This document shows, one piece after another, positions 1 to 13,602 of a stretch of DNA of 64,000 nucleotides. Position 1 is the first letter of the stretch; each line of letters opens with the position of its first letter. The DNA is from Aquila chrysaetos chrysaetos. Lineage: Eukaryota > Chordata > Aves > Accipitriformes > Accipitridae. A model generated the notes under the pieces. It did no database searches. It worked only from the letters and a program-made list of their open reading frames with translations, and was not told the DNA's origin. The DNA lies in NCBI RefSeq assembly GCF_900496995.4, contig NC_044014.1, forward strand, positions 11,000,501-11,064,500, written 5' to 3'. Made by a program: the position numbers and the translations under genes.

Positions 1-820
1 AATTTATTAGTTTGGTTTAATATAAAAAGTTGACAATCATATGTCACCATAACTATTGATAAGGTAAATAAGGACTACAGGAAAACGTCAAAAAGTTATT
101 AAAATATTTCTCAGCTTCCTGAATCAAATTGGATTTATTGGCTTTTTTCTGTCAATAAGTGCATCACACATTTTTCTTCATATGGCTATTTTTGAAGTGA
201 TGTGTCCAACAGTGAAGTTTACAGACAGAGTATAATTCTTGGAGAATCTGAATTCCATTTTGACTGGTTTGGGCAGGGGAAAGGGCTTTGTTTAATGTTA
301 AAAAAAAACCACAAACACACAAATTTGTTCACTTGTATTTAAACACACACCAAAGATTTCTTCTTCTGATCTAAAATATACTAAGCCTGCATAAAAGTTA
401 AAATATAAGGCACAACAAACTTCGAATACAACTCTCAAGTTGAGCAAAGCAATACATTTGTTTCCACTTTCTACAGAAGGTGCTTGATTCAACTGCCTCA
501 AGAGGATTGCTGCTATCAAAGGTCCACCTTCTTTGTTTATTATGTCAGAAGGACAACCTATTCTCACTTCTTTCTTGATATTTCCCCCAAAAAATGTAAC
601 AGAGGGCAGTACAGCCTCATTTCAAGAATTTCATCCCGCCCACCACTACACAGCCAAACACTTCATCAGTGATTCATTCCAGACAGACTGCAACAGCTTG
701 CTCTATAGGGGAAAAAAAAAAAAACCCTTATTTATCTGAATGCAAGGATAAACTCCATTAGTTCAAACACTCCTGCCCAAGCCAAACCCTGGCCAAATTA
801 CAGCCAGTAGCACAGAAGAC

Positions 821-824
<4 letters not shown>

Positions 825-851
<27 letters not shown>
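825..851 (+). repeat. Poly-G run of 27 bases
   Basis: Uninterrupted G homopolymer in VTI1A intron 3. On the transcribed sense of VTI1A it reads as C. Capable of G-quadruplex formation on the plus strand; length may be unreliable in assemblies. Confidence 0.95.
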
Positions 852-3800
852 CGAATAGAGAATGGACTGTTTGCTGACAGCATCTCTCCTTGCTGGAAGA
901 GGGTTTTCTTTTCCTCAGCAAGTCCCACTCTACACCTCAGCATAGGACAGGGAGAAGAATTTTACTATTATACAACCAAGCTGATACTAGGATTTGATAC
1001 TATGGACATCAAGAAGTATGGCATGCCACAGCCTCTTAACTATTCTGTAAAACTTACCTGGCAGGGATAAGGATAGTGATTTCTTAGAATCCACCAGACA
1101 TGTTGAACATGCACTTGAAGACCTGATTTGGATCTCCTGTTGCTTAGATAACAGGAATTTTACTAACTCATGTTACTTTTACATCAAAATCACAAATGCA
1201 GTGAGTACAGTTGGGGAGCCAGATATGGAATATCATAAGTATCAGCTACTAATCCTTTGTTGGTATCAGAAATTTAATGCTCAAGACCTTGAAAGTGCAT
1301 TGGATATGATGGAAAACCAGAGGCTTTGGTTTTCTGTTCAAATGACAACTAGGTGAAAGAATTGACACATGATCCACCATAAGTGATCTTTACATACTAT
1401 TCAAACCCATTGAAAAGACAATTTTCAAAAATGGAAGTAGTCCAAATTTACTAATAACCAGATTTCAGGCTACAGAAGGACGCACCCTGGTTTCTTTTGT
1501 TTGAAATATGGTATGAGAAGGGGAATGGAAATTTCCAAAGGGCCCAAATCTTCCACAAAGGAAGGACGGACCTCAAAAGATAGACTTGCTCCAAAAGGAT
1601 ACATTTAACTACATCAGAACAGGTACCATCTTGGAGTTTTTCCACTATTGTTTCTGCAGTGTACGTGTTTTCACGTTTTATCACAGAATAGATTTAGCCC
1701 AGTTCTTAGACCAAACATCCTCACTTCAACATGGTTCAAAGCTGTCTAAAATACCAGTCTTTAGTTCAGACCCTTATTTCTGTGTTTGGTACACACCTGA
1801 AATGGAGTTTCCAGTTCATTTTCTTCAAAAAAGCAATCCTATTCAGACTCACGTGCAGTGAGGAAAACTGGGGGATTCACTTCAAAATCATAGTACTGCC
1901 AAACCAAACCCCACCACTGTACGTGAAGCCCCAGGTGGGAGAAAAGTCCTCAGCTAAGACATTTCTTAAAACATACAAATGGTTTGCAAACTGGTCCTAT
2001 ATGAGAGAAGGGAACTCAGCAGATGACCTTAGCAACACAGTACTTTTTAGGTAGAATATAAAAGTGAAAACTTTCAAAATTTGTCCCAGAAAGAGAAGCA
2101 GAAAAAGAAAAGTGAAAATGGGAAGGGAGAGGAGCAAATTTTCCTTATGCTCATTCTAAAATTAATGCATTTTAAATCAAGATCTCTACAGGGCACAAGT
2201 GCTGAGCCACCAATCTGCATTCCTGAATGCTGGACATATAGCTCATGAATGGAAAAAGGGGACCTTAATAACACATTTGAAACTGACTCCAAGTATGGGT
2301 CAGAAGAAAGATGCAGCCTAGGTGCCTTCAACTGAAATAAAGATCTAACAGGAGGACAACATGACAGAAGGTGAGGAAAAAGACAAAAGGAGCACTAAGG
2401 GTTTAAAAAGGCTGGGAAAGCGATTCAGGTTAGCAGCCCTAACGTAATCCTGACCTTGCTGTAACTTTTTACCTTGATTTAGTTGACTGAACTAACTTTG
2501 TGGGAAGCTTACACAACTGAACCGCAGAGTCTGATTTCTCCTGAAGACTGGGCAGAAAGAAGAGGAAATCACGTGGTCACTTAGTCAGTCATTACAAATC
2601 AAACATTTTTTTAATAAAAAAAAAATAATCCTAGAACTATAGTTAAGACCCCATCTTAGCATTATTAGTTTTACTCCCAACCACATTAATCCTAGATAAA
2701 TACTTCTCGGTCCTTTTTTAAGGATGCTAAAAATTATAACAGACGAAAATCTGTAGTTTCAAAGACAGCTGCTAGTGGAACAATCCATAGTATTGAAACT
2801 AACCTATATTTCTTAAACAAACAAAACAAAAATAATCACAAGAAACACATCAACATAACAACTCAGTTCTTTGCATATTTCTATTTAGTTAATACTTGCT
2901 ATCACAGTGCCAAAGAGCTGTACTCATGTTTGAGAAACCTTTTGTGCTAGACACTCTACAAATAGGGATCCCCATGTCAAAATATTTGCAGTTACACGAC
3001 CCAAAATATCAACCATCATTATGGAAAGTTACTTTTCAAATTTTGAAATAAGAGAATTTGCTTTGATATTAATGCCATTATTCTCTCTCAAATCAAATAT
3101 TAAATACCACTTTTTTCCTGGTTGGTGATACAGCCTTGCAAAGGTTACAGTTCAATTTAATAATGGCTCAAAGTCTTCTACTCACAAATCAGTGGAAAGG
3201 AAGGTGCTGTCTTCATAATGCAAGAGCATTTTCTATCTACAGCCCAAGCCAAGACCCACCAAACACAATACAAGCTGTTGACTTGCCAGAATTCACATGT
3301 GAGTCTTTAGTGAACAGGTGCAAAGTCTGCAATTGCAATTCAGTGTTTTCCAAAAGCCTACCTAACACATTTCTATGCTGAACGGGAGGGTACATTGGCA
3401 AACACTACCCTTACTCATTCTAGTCTTAATTTCTCTGAAAAAAACCCCCAAAAAACCCCAAAAACTAAGGACATGTTGGAAACTTGTGGGGATTCAGAAA
3501 GTAAGCACAAGTGCCACTCAATGGGAAATATGCAGAGCCTGCACACACACTCCCCAATTTCTTTCTCTTTATACACCAGGCACCAAATATTTAGCTAGCA
3601 AAACCCATTTTTCATTAAGCCCATCAGAAATGGTTAAATGTTGCTATAGCAGGAAAAATTACTCTGATCTACTACTGATCCCAGAAGCCACCTGCTATAT
3701 TCCTTTTTACTATCTGTTCCTTATATTTCTACTCTAATTTTCATTGATCAGCTCTTTTAGGAGTGAAACCTCTGTAGTGTTTATTAAATATTGGAAAAGG

Positions 3801-5861
3801 CTTATTTTTCTAGCACTGGAACCCTAAAGGCAGTTTATAAAAAGCAAATGAAAAGTAAGGGAGGTGCTGTATTTGATCCACTTATTATAAATGTATACAA
3901 GCATTAAATTGTCAAATGTACAACTTACAGATCCTCTAGCCTTTGCAGGGATTTCCTCCCCAGCTGAGTAAGAACAGCAAGCTTAAATAGACTTTGTGGC
4001 CAAGAACCACTTTTTGTTGTGGTTTGTACAGCAGCTTTAAGGGAAGCTGACTGTACTTGGGAGTGACTACTAAATGATTGCAGAATACAAATAAAAAGTT
4101 ACCAAACAAAAGAACAGAGATATTCACACTTTTTCCATATGCTTCCCACAGTAAAAAACATTACAAGGCGGGAGGGGGAATCATTCTAATACACTTCCAG
4201 CTGCATTTTTTTGCTTTGTATTCCTTCCTCACTAAGTCTTAAGCCAGATACAAAACATCTCCACTGCTGTAAAAGTGCGTCTCCTTTTACCTGTGCTAAC
4301 CAGTTATAAAGAACCATAAAGTTCCTTCTGTGTTTGCTACTAGTATGTTAAAAATAGCCAGCTTAGAGCACAAAATGGGAAGCTTTTATCAGTGAGAAAA
4401 ACATTGTGTGGTTTAGTTCTTAAATAGCATTTTTAAATATTATCAACTTGTAAATATTGAATAAATTTAATATTTTTCAGGACAAATGAAGTCTGCCTAC
4501 ACAATGAAATAGCACTCTATCCAACACTGAAGACATCTGCCTCTATATCTACTTTGTTCTTGGGTTAGAGTTTGGGGGAGGGGCAGGAACAAAAATTTAC
4601 AATTTCGGTTAAATTCAACTGTAATTTGTAAGAGAAAAAGATAGAATGAACTGATTGAATGATTTTCCTTAAGAATCCCTGACATTATCAAATTCATACT
4701 AACATAGCAGATCTCTTGAGAGACAAGCCAGAAACAGAATTTAACCAAACTGTTCTTCTATTGCACTAAATTTCAGTATTCCACTTTTGGAAACCCAAGA
4801 TCATAAAAATAAAACTATGCAAAACATGATACTTGGCAACTTCAATTTCTTGTAACACACACAGAAGTTAACACATAACATCACTAAAGCAGCACTATGG
4901 AAAGCATTAGAAAGAAAGAGAGAATACATCCATCACTGTTCTTCATTTCGCTTATTAACAAATCTAGAATATATTCGCATTTACAGGAATTTTTAACTGG
5001 TACAGAAGAATTTTTACTATGCCAATAACATTACCATAAATTTATAGCCTGTCTCCTGCTATTCTATGGCAAAGGTTTTCAGCAAAAAAACAAGGTAACT
5101 AAAATATTATTTGTACTAGCAGAATATAATGAATGCTATTATTTGTAATGTTTGACAGCTGTTTGAGAACCAGACATACAATATATTCAGTTATGCAAAG
5201 AGATTTTTTTATGTTCTAATATTTGCCTATGATGCAATCGGAATTTCAACAAGCGTTTAATATGTAATGATCATATAAAAATTTCTCCTTGAATTCTGAT
5301 TGAGAAAATATCAAGATGAAGCACAAATCTCTTGAAGTTGGGTAGAAATAGCTACTTTTAACAGCAGTGCTTATATTTCAAGTTTCATTTCATGAAAGCA
5401 GTGGAACCCAACAAGCAGGCAAAAAAAAGCCATTAACCACACATTTGCCAAACTAATTTTTGACATGGGACAGTTAATCAGTCACCAATAAAAAGTTCAC
5501 CATTTACCAGACAGCAGCTTCACCATGAAGGAAAGCTATTTTTGACCATGGCAATTAGTCTCCTCATGTTTCAAACACTAAATTCTATTTTCACATTAAT
5601 TTTTAAAACTATGTGGCTTTAACTTAAAATAAACTGTACATCAAAAGAATGGAAAATAAACAGCCAGGAACACAATTTGACGAATTGGATTTATTTAGTT
5701 TATTTAGCTAAACAGGGTCCATTGGATCTCTTTAATAGGCTGACAGTTGCACTGGGCTGGTTAATAAAACATTCAACACAGTATCTTCAGCCAATATAGA
5801 AATGCAAATCCCACCAGAAATATTTTATTCATGAAACAGTAATTTCAGTTACTACCAAAGC

Positions 5862-5933
5862 AAAAAAAGAAAAAAAAGAAACAGGGGGAAAAAAAAGAAG
5901 GGGGGGGGGGAGAAAAAGAAAGGACTTGCTTTG
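5862..5933 (+). repeat. Polypurine tract
   Basis: Almost pure A/G over about 70 bases, including a run of ten or more G. Low-complexity sequence able to form triplex DNA. Confidence 0.85.
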
Positions 5934-7710
5934 CAAACAAACAGTGCCATCTAGTGTCATTCCCTGAACAAACAAATCAAGAAATCCGAAAAGGGCTATA
6001 ATTAATCCTTCCACTGCCAAAACAGTACTTTCTCCCTATTTTTTTGCTTTATCAGTAGCACATGTCTCTCCCTATTTTGCAGTCAAACACAAGTTAGCCT
6101 CGCTCTAGCTGGGAAAAAAAAAAAGAGTAACAACACATAAAGGAACTTGAGAGTGCAGTTCTAGTCTGAAAAGCAAGCATGTTAAAATGATCAGATTTTT
6201 TGCTCAGCTTGTCTGCTGTTTTTTCTTGAAATCTTTATGTTTCTAACTCATGATAGAAACCAAATCAAACTTCTACTTATATGAGTGCAGATGAGCAATA
6301 CAATGAAGGGAGAGTGAGATACGCTCTGTTCTGTTTTATTCGTCATTGTATCCCACACCTATGTTCCAACGTAGAACCTTTATTACTGCTCCTATCAAAA
6401 GCAGGACATTGACAGCTTGCTTCTTTTTGCGTAACAGGCAGGGGAGTATCACTTGACTGAAATAAGAAACCACCAAGAAAGTGGGAAACATTAAAGCCTT
6501 CCTCCTTCTGCCCCCCAAAAACCAGCATTCACCTTCTATATATGAAGTCACTTTACTCAGCAGCTGGCTAGAGGTAATTTTGGGCAGACATTGCTTCTTC
6601 CACTATCTGCTAGGAAGAACAGCAAACAGATTTAATTCTACTACTTTGAGAAGTAGAAGCTTTAACATAAGAACAAATTACATGGTAAATAGCGAAATGG
6701 TAGTTCTCTACCTGGGAAAGGCTGATGAGGGCTGGCATCCAGACATGTCTAACAACTGCCAGGTGAGAAAGCATGTTCAGTGAAAAAGGCAGAGCGGATG
6801 TCATGCTGGATTTCTATTACATGCCTTAAAACATATTTTACAGAAGGATTTCATTCTGTCATAGACCACTTTTCAGCTTCATTTAATACAGAAACTTTTT
6901 GTGTGTGAAGGGAGAAAGGAAAGAAAGAGGCATGAATGCTTACAGTTCACTGTATGAGTCAGCATGCCTTTCATTCATAGCCCCCAGCCAGACACAAGAA
7001 TTATCAGACTCACCAAATCACTTCCTGAATGCACTTTTATTTGTAATCACTCAGCCAAGTCTAGTGCTCCACAAACTGGTTTTTCTTAAAATCATGTGCA
7101 TCACCTCAACCGTAACAGTCACTGACTTGCTGAAGGACCCAACAAACAGCATGCCACAAAACTCACCAGTCTTATCCCTATGTGTTAACAGATGAGCAAC
7201 ATCTCTGGAGAGAGACACACAGAATTTCCTAGGAGTATCAAGGTGAAGTCAGCTGAGAGGAATTAATTTTATTGACATTAAAAATTTGCTGCTTGGTTGC
7301 CCTTACCCAGCATATTCTCTTCAGACATTGTGTTATGAGATGCATCTGACTGGTCAAACATGGGAGGATTCTTTGTAAGCAATGCTTACAGATTTATAAA
7401 ACCCAGGAGGTAAGGTGTGCTTCACTGGTCTGGCCTCTCAGGAGTCTCAGTTAAGACTATCATAACCCCTTAGGTTAATTACAAATTAAGCACGTTAACT
7501 CCCGTCTTTCATACTTTCCTCTAAGGAAAAGCACATTATCACTATTAAATTCCATGGTGACTTAAATTTCCTTCCTTCTCCATACTTCCACACAAAACTA
7601 TAAAAAAATTCTTAAGATGTAAATAAATTAGGGCAAGTTTTCTACAGGGGATCTAAGTTATACCACCTCTTAATCCTTCATCAGAAACTCAGTTTAGGCC
7701 TTGAATGTTA

Positions 7711-7830
7711 CCAAACAAAAACAAAAAAAAAAAACAAAAAACAAAAAAAAAAAAAAAAAAAAAAAAACAAAAAAACAAACAAAAAAAACAAAAAAAAAAA
7801 ACCAAAAAAACAAAACAAAACAAAAAAAAC
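7711..7830 (+). repeat. A-rich low-complexity tract
   Basis: About 120 bases of A runs separated by single C residues. It produces a spurious Phe-rich open frame on the minus strand. Confidence 0.95.
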
Positions 7831-9782
7831 ACATGCTTTCCTGTATCACTTTTTCCCCATTTAAAATAGCAGTATTATAAATAAAGTCATTGCAAAATGT
7901 CAAATGCCTCCACCTTCTTCTACCACAAACCCGCCAAGGTGGGGACACAAGTAAAAACAAACTGAAGACAATGTGGAATTTGCCTCTATAGAAAAGAAGT
8001 TGGCCTAATGTTCAGCAGCAGCCAATCAGACAAATACTGGATCAAAAGTTATTAGAAAAGGAACAGAGGAAAAAAAAAAAGCACCTCTGTACAGAGCAGT
8101 TTGAGTACAGTGTAGAGGACTGATTACTTATCTCAAGAAGGCGACAGTATCTAAAAAAACGGCACAGTGAAGGAACTTTTGTTCACAAAATGCTTTCTCA
8201 AAATTAGACTGCCAAAATACATGGTCAGGTATTTCAAATTCTTTCCTCTGAAACTTAATCAGTTCAATCTCGTGTGCATTAAAACAAATCCTCCACAGCC
8301 CTGTTCAAAAGAGCTGTACTACTCACATAATGAAAACTAATCTGATTTCAAAAGTTTCAAATTTGTCAACAAGATCAGGTTTTCACTACAGGCATGCGTG
8401 CCTGCCCGTGCAGGGTACACGTTCATACATGATGTGTGCACATGGTGGGTTCCCTGGTTTTAATAACGTCATTGGGATACAACTACAAAGATGTACACAT
8501 CTGTCCCACACAGTTTATGAATTTGTAACTATAAAGCAATAATGTTTTTTTTTATAAGTCAAAATAATCCAGCACCAACAGTTGAGTCTCTAAACTTTTA
8601 GCTCAAACTGGAAAGCTAGGGAAGACTCTGGCCATAAAGATACAAGCCACTAACTTGTCATTTGACAAATGTCATTCATTATGCTTATAGCCACATGAGT
8701 ATCCGTCTGGGTAGGTGACTGAACCTGAAAAAAGGGTAGCAGTATTTGCAAAAAGCAGCCAGAATATAACTGACACAGCTGTAGCAGTTGTTCAGGTGAG
8801 CTTCTGGACTGAGGTGGTACTTCAGCATCACACAAAAGAGCTAACTTTATCAAATGAAATTCTATTGCTTACCTCCTTAAATGTTTTTAAAGCTTAACAG
8901 CAGTTGCCATTTTAACAATGATCTTAAACAGAACCTGTAGGAGGTATGAAATGTGAATATGTACCTTCACTATTGACTGAACTGAAGCTATTGTAAAATG
9001 CCAAAAACGCTTAAATGTTTAGTCAAGTTTTGTACAATGTATCTGTCTATGTATCTATGACTTCTCCCCCTATTTTTTTTTTGCTTTTAAGTTGAAGGTG
9101 AGACTAACCAAAATCAGTACTAATCCTGAGTCTTTAAAAGGAAAGAGTACTGTCTCTTGGACTGATAACAATTGCTACCTGTAAAATTTGCCTCTGTGCT
9201 GCCATGACAGAATAGGAACAGTTCCTATGTCGCTTTCTTTATTTGATGGCTATTTTTCTTGTTGAATACACCCATCCCACTTTCAGCACTGATTGTGTAG
9301 TACTCATTTTTGTAATAGGAATATTACTGTGTAATATGGTCTTACTGGATTTTTATATTTCCTCATTTATTTGAATGCCTCATGCTTCAGCTGTAAGCTT
9401 TTCAGGAAAATGCCCACTTTTTTTTTCCTTTTTTATGGTGCCCTGACGTTGAGCCAGTTCATGGAACCCCCGGGGTGAATACAAATGCTAGCAGATAACC
9501 ACACATTTGCTAAGTTTATGTAGTTTCAGTTTCACATGAACTGGGATAGATTCAGGTCAAAGCATGTTTATAAAATCTGGAAAGCCTTTTGCCACTGTAT
9601 ATCCCCACTGTTTAAGGATCACTGGCTATTTTCAGGTAACAATTAACAAAAAATACTGTATTTGAAAAAATAAACAATACCTATAGTCCATGTACTTAAA
9701 AGACTACAATAAAATATAAATCTTTTTTTTGCATTCAGAACTTACTTCATGCAGGCAGTCACCATGGACATTCTACATCTGA

Positions 9783-10058
9783 AATTGTCGAAAAAAAAAA
9801 TACAAGCTTAAAACACATAATGGTGCATCGGTAGGTGCAGGGAAAAGACCTGCTCGTAGGAAGATTGCTTTAAAACTCAGGAACTCTTTAGCAGGTGATC
9901 CCAAGACCTTCATCAACCCAGAAAGCACCAAGTACGTGGTCTGCAACTCCACTTCGGGCCACAAGATAGAGCCATTACCACAGTCTCTGCAACCCAGCAA
10001 GCCTGGTCCCTGCAGGAGCCCCAGAGCCACCGCACGGTTGGGACTACAGCTTTCATGA
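9783..10058 (+). other. Unexplained open frame in VTI1A intron 3
   Basis: 91 codons open on the plus strand from after a TGA at 9780-9782 to a TGA at 10056-10058, without a usable ATG. It is GC-richer than its surroundings. The translation looks protein-like, basic and then Pro/Ser-rich (GKRPARRKIALKLRNSLAGD; KTFINPESTKYVVCNSTSGH), but I do not recognise it. The opposite strand is also open (9773-10030). It could be a retrocopy fragment, an exon of an antisense gene, or chance. Confidence 0.25.
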
Positions 10059-13000
10059 CAACAGGAACGAAACCCCGCTATAAAAATGCTGTACTGGTAT
10101 ATACTATTGAAAATAAAATAATGAAACCAAGATTTAAATCTGCAAGTTAAAAAAAGACAGCGTAAGGTTTAACAATTTTATTCTGGTTTGATACGTTTAT
10201 CACACACAGTAAGCAAGCCTGAAACTTAGCCTTTCGAGGTGTATATAGCTTTTTTGCAAACAAGTATCACTTTATGCTTGCTCTATTCTTACATTTCTCC
10301 CCAGGCATCTGCTCCCCATGAAAGACTGCACAGCACTGAGGCAAGCATCAGAAACCGCTGCTGCCCTAACTTGAGGTGCAATGCTTGCTTTGTTAATTTT
10401 CCCCAGCAGTATTCACAGTGCTATTCTGAGTACTTTTAATGACAAAATTGAGCTATTCTTTTTTTCATTACCACTGTTCCTCTCCAAGAGGGAAGGCCAA
10501 GATGGAGCGAGGTGACTTTTTCTCCTCAGACATGTTTTAATGCAATTAGTGGGTTACCAACTACCCATGTGCAACACAGTGCATGGGGTAGATGTCATTG
10601 CCTCCACACACGCCTCTGGACTGCAGAGCACTGATAACTGACTGCAGGCATGAGTCAAGATAACAAGGATTAGCAATCAGGGGAAATAAATCTCCTATTT
10701 GCAATTTGTTCCTATTTGATTACAAAGTTAACAAGCCATGTTTGGAGTAACTTTTCAAAGTACAGCTTAACCAAGCTTAAAGCTGTATATTCTGAAAAAT
10801 ACTTCTGGCATAGTAAAGTGCATAAGAAAAAACCACTATATATTCATTAAGATGCCACAGCATGTAGTAAATAATATTAAAGTGATAGTCAGTGTTTTGT
10901 CATTATTACACATACTGTCCAAGACCAAATAAACTCACCAATTAGATATTACATGTCACAAATAAACCTTAATGTTGTCCATCCTGCAAGTAAAGAGTGG
11001 ACAGTCCACATACCTCACGTTTCCTTCTCCTAACTTTTAAATATGTTGCTGTGCTGCTGTTTTCCATAACTGCTTGGGAGAGGGCAAATTTTCAAGATTC
11101 TATAAGGCATACAAACAACCACAAGATCAAAAGTCATGTTCATTATGATGAATATAAAACAAAACTACCAGAGCCAGTTCTGCATTCACTTCATGTCTGA
11201 AATATAGAACTTAATGAAAAAGACTGTATACTGTGGTATATAATTTTTGCAATTCGTTTCACAGACATGATTTCTTTAAAATGAAACACACACAAGATGA
11301 TTGAGAAATGTCCTCTGCTCAGTGCACACACTACTTCACACAGAAAGAAAGGCCTAGCCAAATACAGTGGGATCCAGCTGAGATTCCAACTCCATTTATA
11401 AAGAACAACACTTAACTTTGCAAGCTCACATCTGCGTGTCTTTTGGAAGAGCCGAGAACTTTGACCAGCAAACCTGTAAGCTGATCATAACCCAAAATTG
11501 CCAGTATCATTTCCAGTTAAGTGTTTCCCTTCATCTATAAAACTGAATTCATTTTAAAAGTACTTAGATCTGCTTTCCCTAAAGGTCTACTAAAGCTCTT
11601 ACATAAACTCTATATGCTTTGCTTACAGTCAAACAGGTCACAACTCATTCAGGACAATATTCAGGCAGAACACTCAAAAGCACTTTCATTTCAGCAAATA
11701 TTTTCAACTTCCTACCTTCAGCAGCCCTGCAGCTTATAAAGTCAAAATAACATTTCCTTTCCTTCCTCGTCTTCCGTCTTTGAACTCACAACTGAATCAT
11801 TTTGTTAGATAGTTTCCAACAAGTTGCTATTTGACTGAAGAATAATCCAAAAAGAGTCTCAAACCCTCACATACAAACTTAGAAAAATGTTAGTACTTAG
11901 AAACTGGAATTATGTAGGGAATTTAGTTGTAACACTATTTTCTAGATAACTGAGATTTTTCCAAGCATAGCTGTTGTTTTCTTTCAGTACTTCACTCCAT
12001 CCTCCACTCAACTTTCTTTGCTTGATCTTCTGCTAAATGCCGTCCTTGGGTTTTGGGCTGTTGTTTTTTTTCCCATTATTACAATCTGTTCCTTTCTCTT
12101 TCTCATGTTGTTTTTGCTCCTTCACTCTGAGCACAAACTTATGTTCTTTCAATCACGTAACTCCTAGTGCTCTAATGCATTTCTTCCACACATGCTCATT
12201 TGTCCTCTTCCATAAAGAGTGTCCAGTTCTGAACTCTCCCATTCCCTATTGCCTGGGAATATGGAAGTACCAATTCCCCCGTCTGCCCACATAGAGAAAC
12301 ATGCCAGCAACAAATATACGCTGATAGCGAATTCTCCCACATCTGAGAAGATAAACAGCATTCACCATTGGTCCAGAAATTGCTCTCTCTTGGAAGCCAC
12401 TGTTTAGCCAGTAGGGCCATGCACACTTCCTATAGGGGAACAGCATGAGATTGTCTCAAAATTTTGATGCTAGTCTTTTTATCCTAACATTCCTCAAACT
12501 TTACAAAATTGCAACCATCTTCTAACTAACACATTTTTGTGCAACTCCTCAACTTGGCAGAAGCACAGAGGAGTGACAGTCAGCTGGGTTTCCTGGCTGC
12601 AGGTATAAACATTGACTCCCCGCCCCTGAAGGAATAAACTGCTGCCAGCAACCTGAGAAAATTCACAGTTCTCCAGTGAATGAAAAATACTGCCACTAGT
12701 TATTTCTTTCTCCCTACCCTGGAGGAACTGAGCTGCTGCCAGTTAACACAGCATTTTCCTACACTTTGCAATCCCTTTGAACTTTTTCAGTGTTTTAGAG
12801 GAAACAGTTTTGTCTCTGTGTAAATCTCTTCAGTGCAAGTCCTAGTCACAAAAAAGGACCGATAACTGTAGCAGAAGCCCCTAGACAAGGGAATCTTGTT
12901 AGTTTGCAACCATTACTTGAAAAATGTAGTATTTATAACCAATTTGTACAAAAGCCAAGAAGAATCTAAGTGCAATGGAAAAGAAATCACAGAGACTAAG

Positions 13001-13491
13001 AAATGAAGTGCACATGAGAGAAACTACATTCAAAAATTCCATGGATTGGAGATTATATTGCTTTTCATGTTACTGCCCACATCACTACAAGCTCTCTTAA
13101 ACAAACCATTATTTTCCACTCAGGGTATACTTAGGTTACAACTTAAGTATTAATTCTGATGTTCTACCAGTCATTCCTTGAGAATTAGGATTAAAAGCTG
13201 ACTCTTTTCCTACAGCAGGAACACTCACAATGTTTAATGGCCCAGAAACAGTTCAGAGCCAGGGCAAAGGGACAGAAGGCTAGAACTTGAATATTGGTAT
13301 GAGACTGCTACAAAAAGAAGAGCTTCTCTTCCCCAGTTTGGTTGTCATTTGTCTATAAATTTATCAAGATACATGCAGAACTCATGTCTCACACTAGTCA
13401 AAAACAACCTCTCAGTTGCCTGAATAAATGCATTATTATATTTTTAAAATTCTCATAGATGCCTTCTTTACGTAATATGTTAAAAACTCAC

Positions 13492-13602
13492 GAAATCAGC
13501 TTCAAGTTTTCCCATTTCTTGTTTGTAGCTTCTCATTCGACTGCTGTACATTCCTCGGCTTTGAGGTGGGATCTCTCGAACTTCAAGTTCCATCTGCTCA
13601 AG
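13492..13602 (-). CDS. VTI1A: VTI1A coding exon 3
   Basis: A 111-base, phase-0 exon (37 codons) beginning [17 protein letters not shown] and ending GKLEADF. Acceptor is TTGCTAG, donor is TTC|GTGAGT. Too short and interrupted to stand out as an open frame; found by matching the expected protein sequence. Confidence 0.96.

Larger units (their letters stand above)
1..13491 (-). other. VTI1A: VTI1A intron 3 (left part)
   Basis: AT-rich intronic sequence with no exon of VTI1A or of any other gene that I can recognise. It holds a G homopolymer (825-851), a polypurine tract (5862-5933), an A-rich tract (7711-7830) and one GC-richer stretch open on both strands (about 9783-10058). Other open frames here are short and show no family motif. 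The assignment to intron 3 is inferred from exon 3 at 13492. Confidence 0.8.

Noticed and set aside
7694-7960. 88-residue Phe-rich minus-strand frame
   Set aside because: It is the translation of the A-rich low-complexity tract.
1-13491. Search for VTI1A exon 4
   Set aside because: No minus-strand match to the expected continuation (RIAYSDEVRNELLGDD region) was seen, so the exon is taken to lie outside the window.
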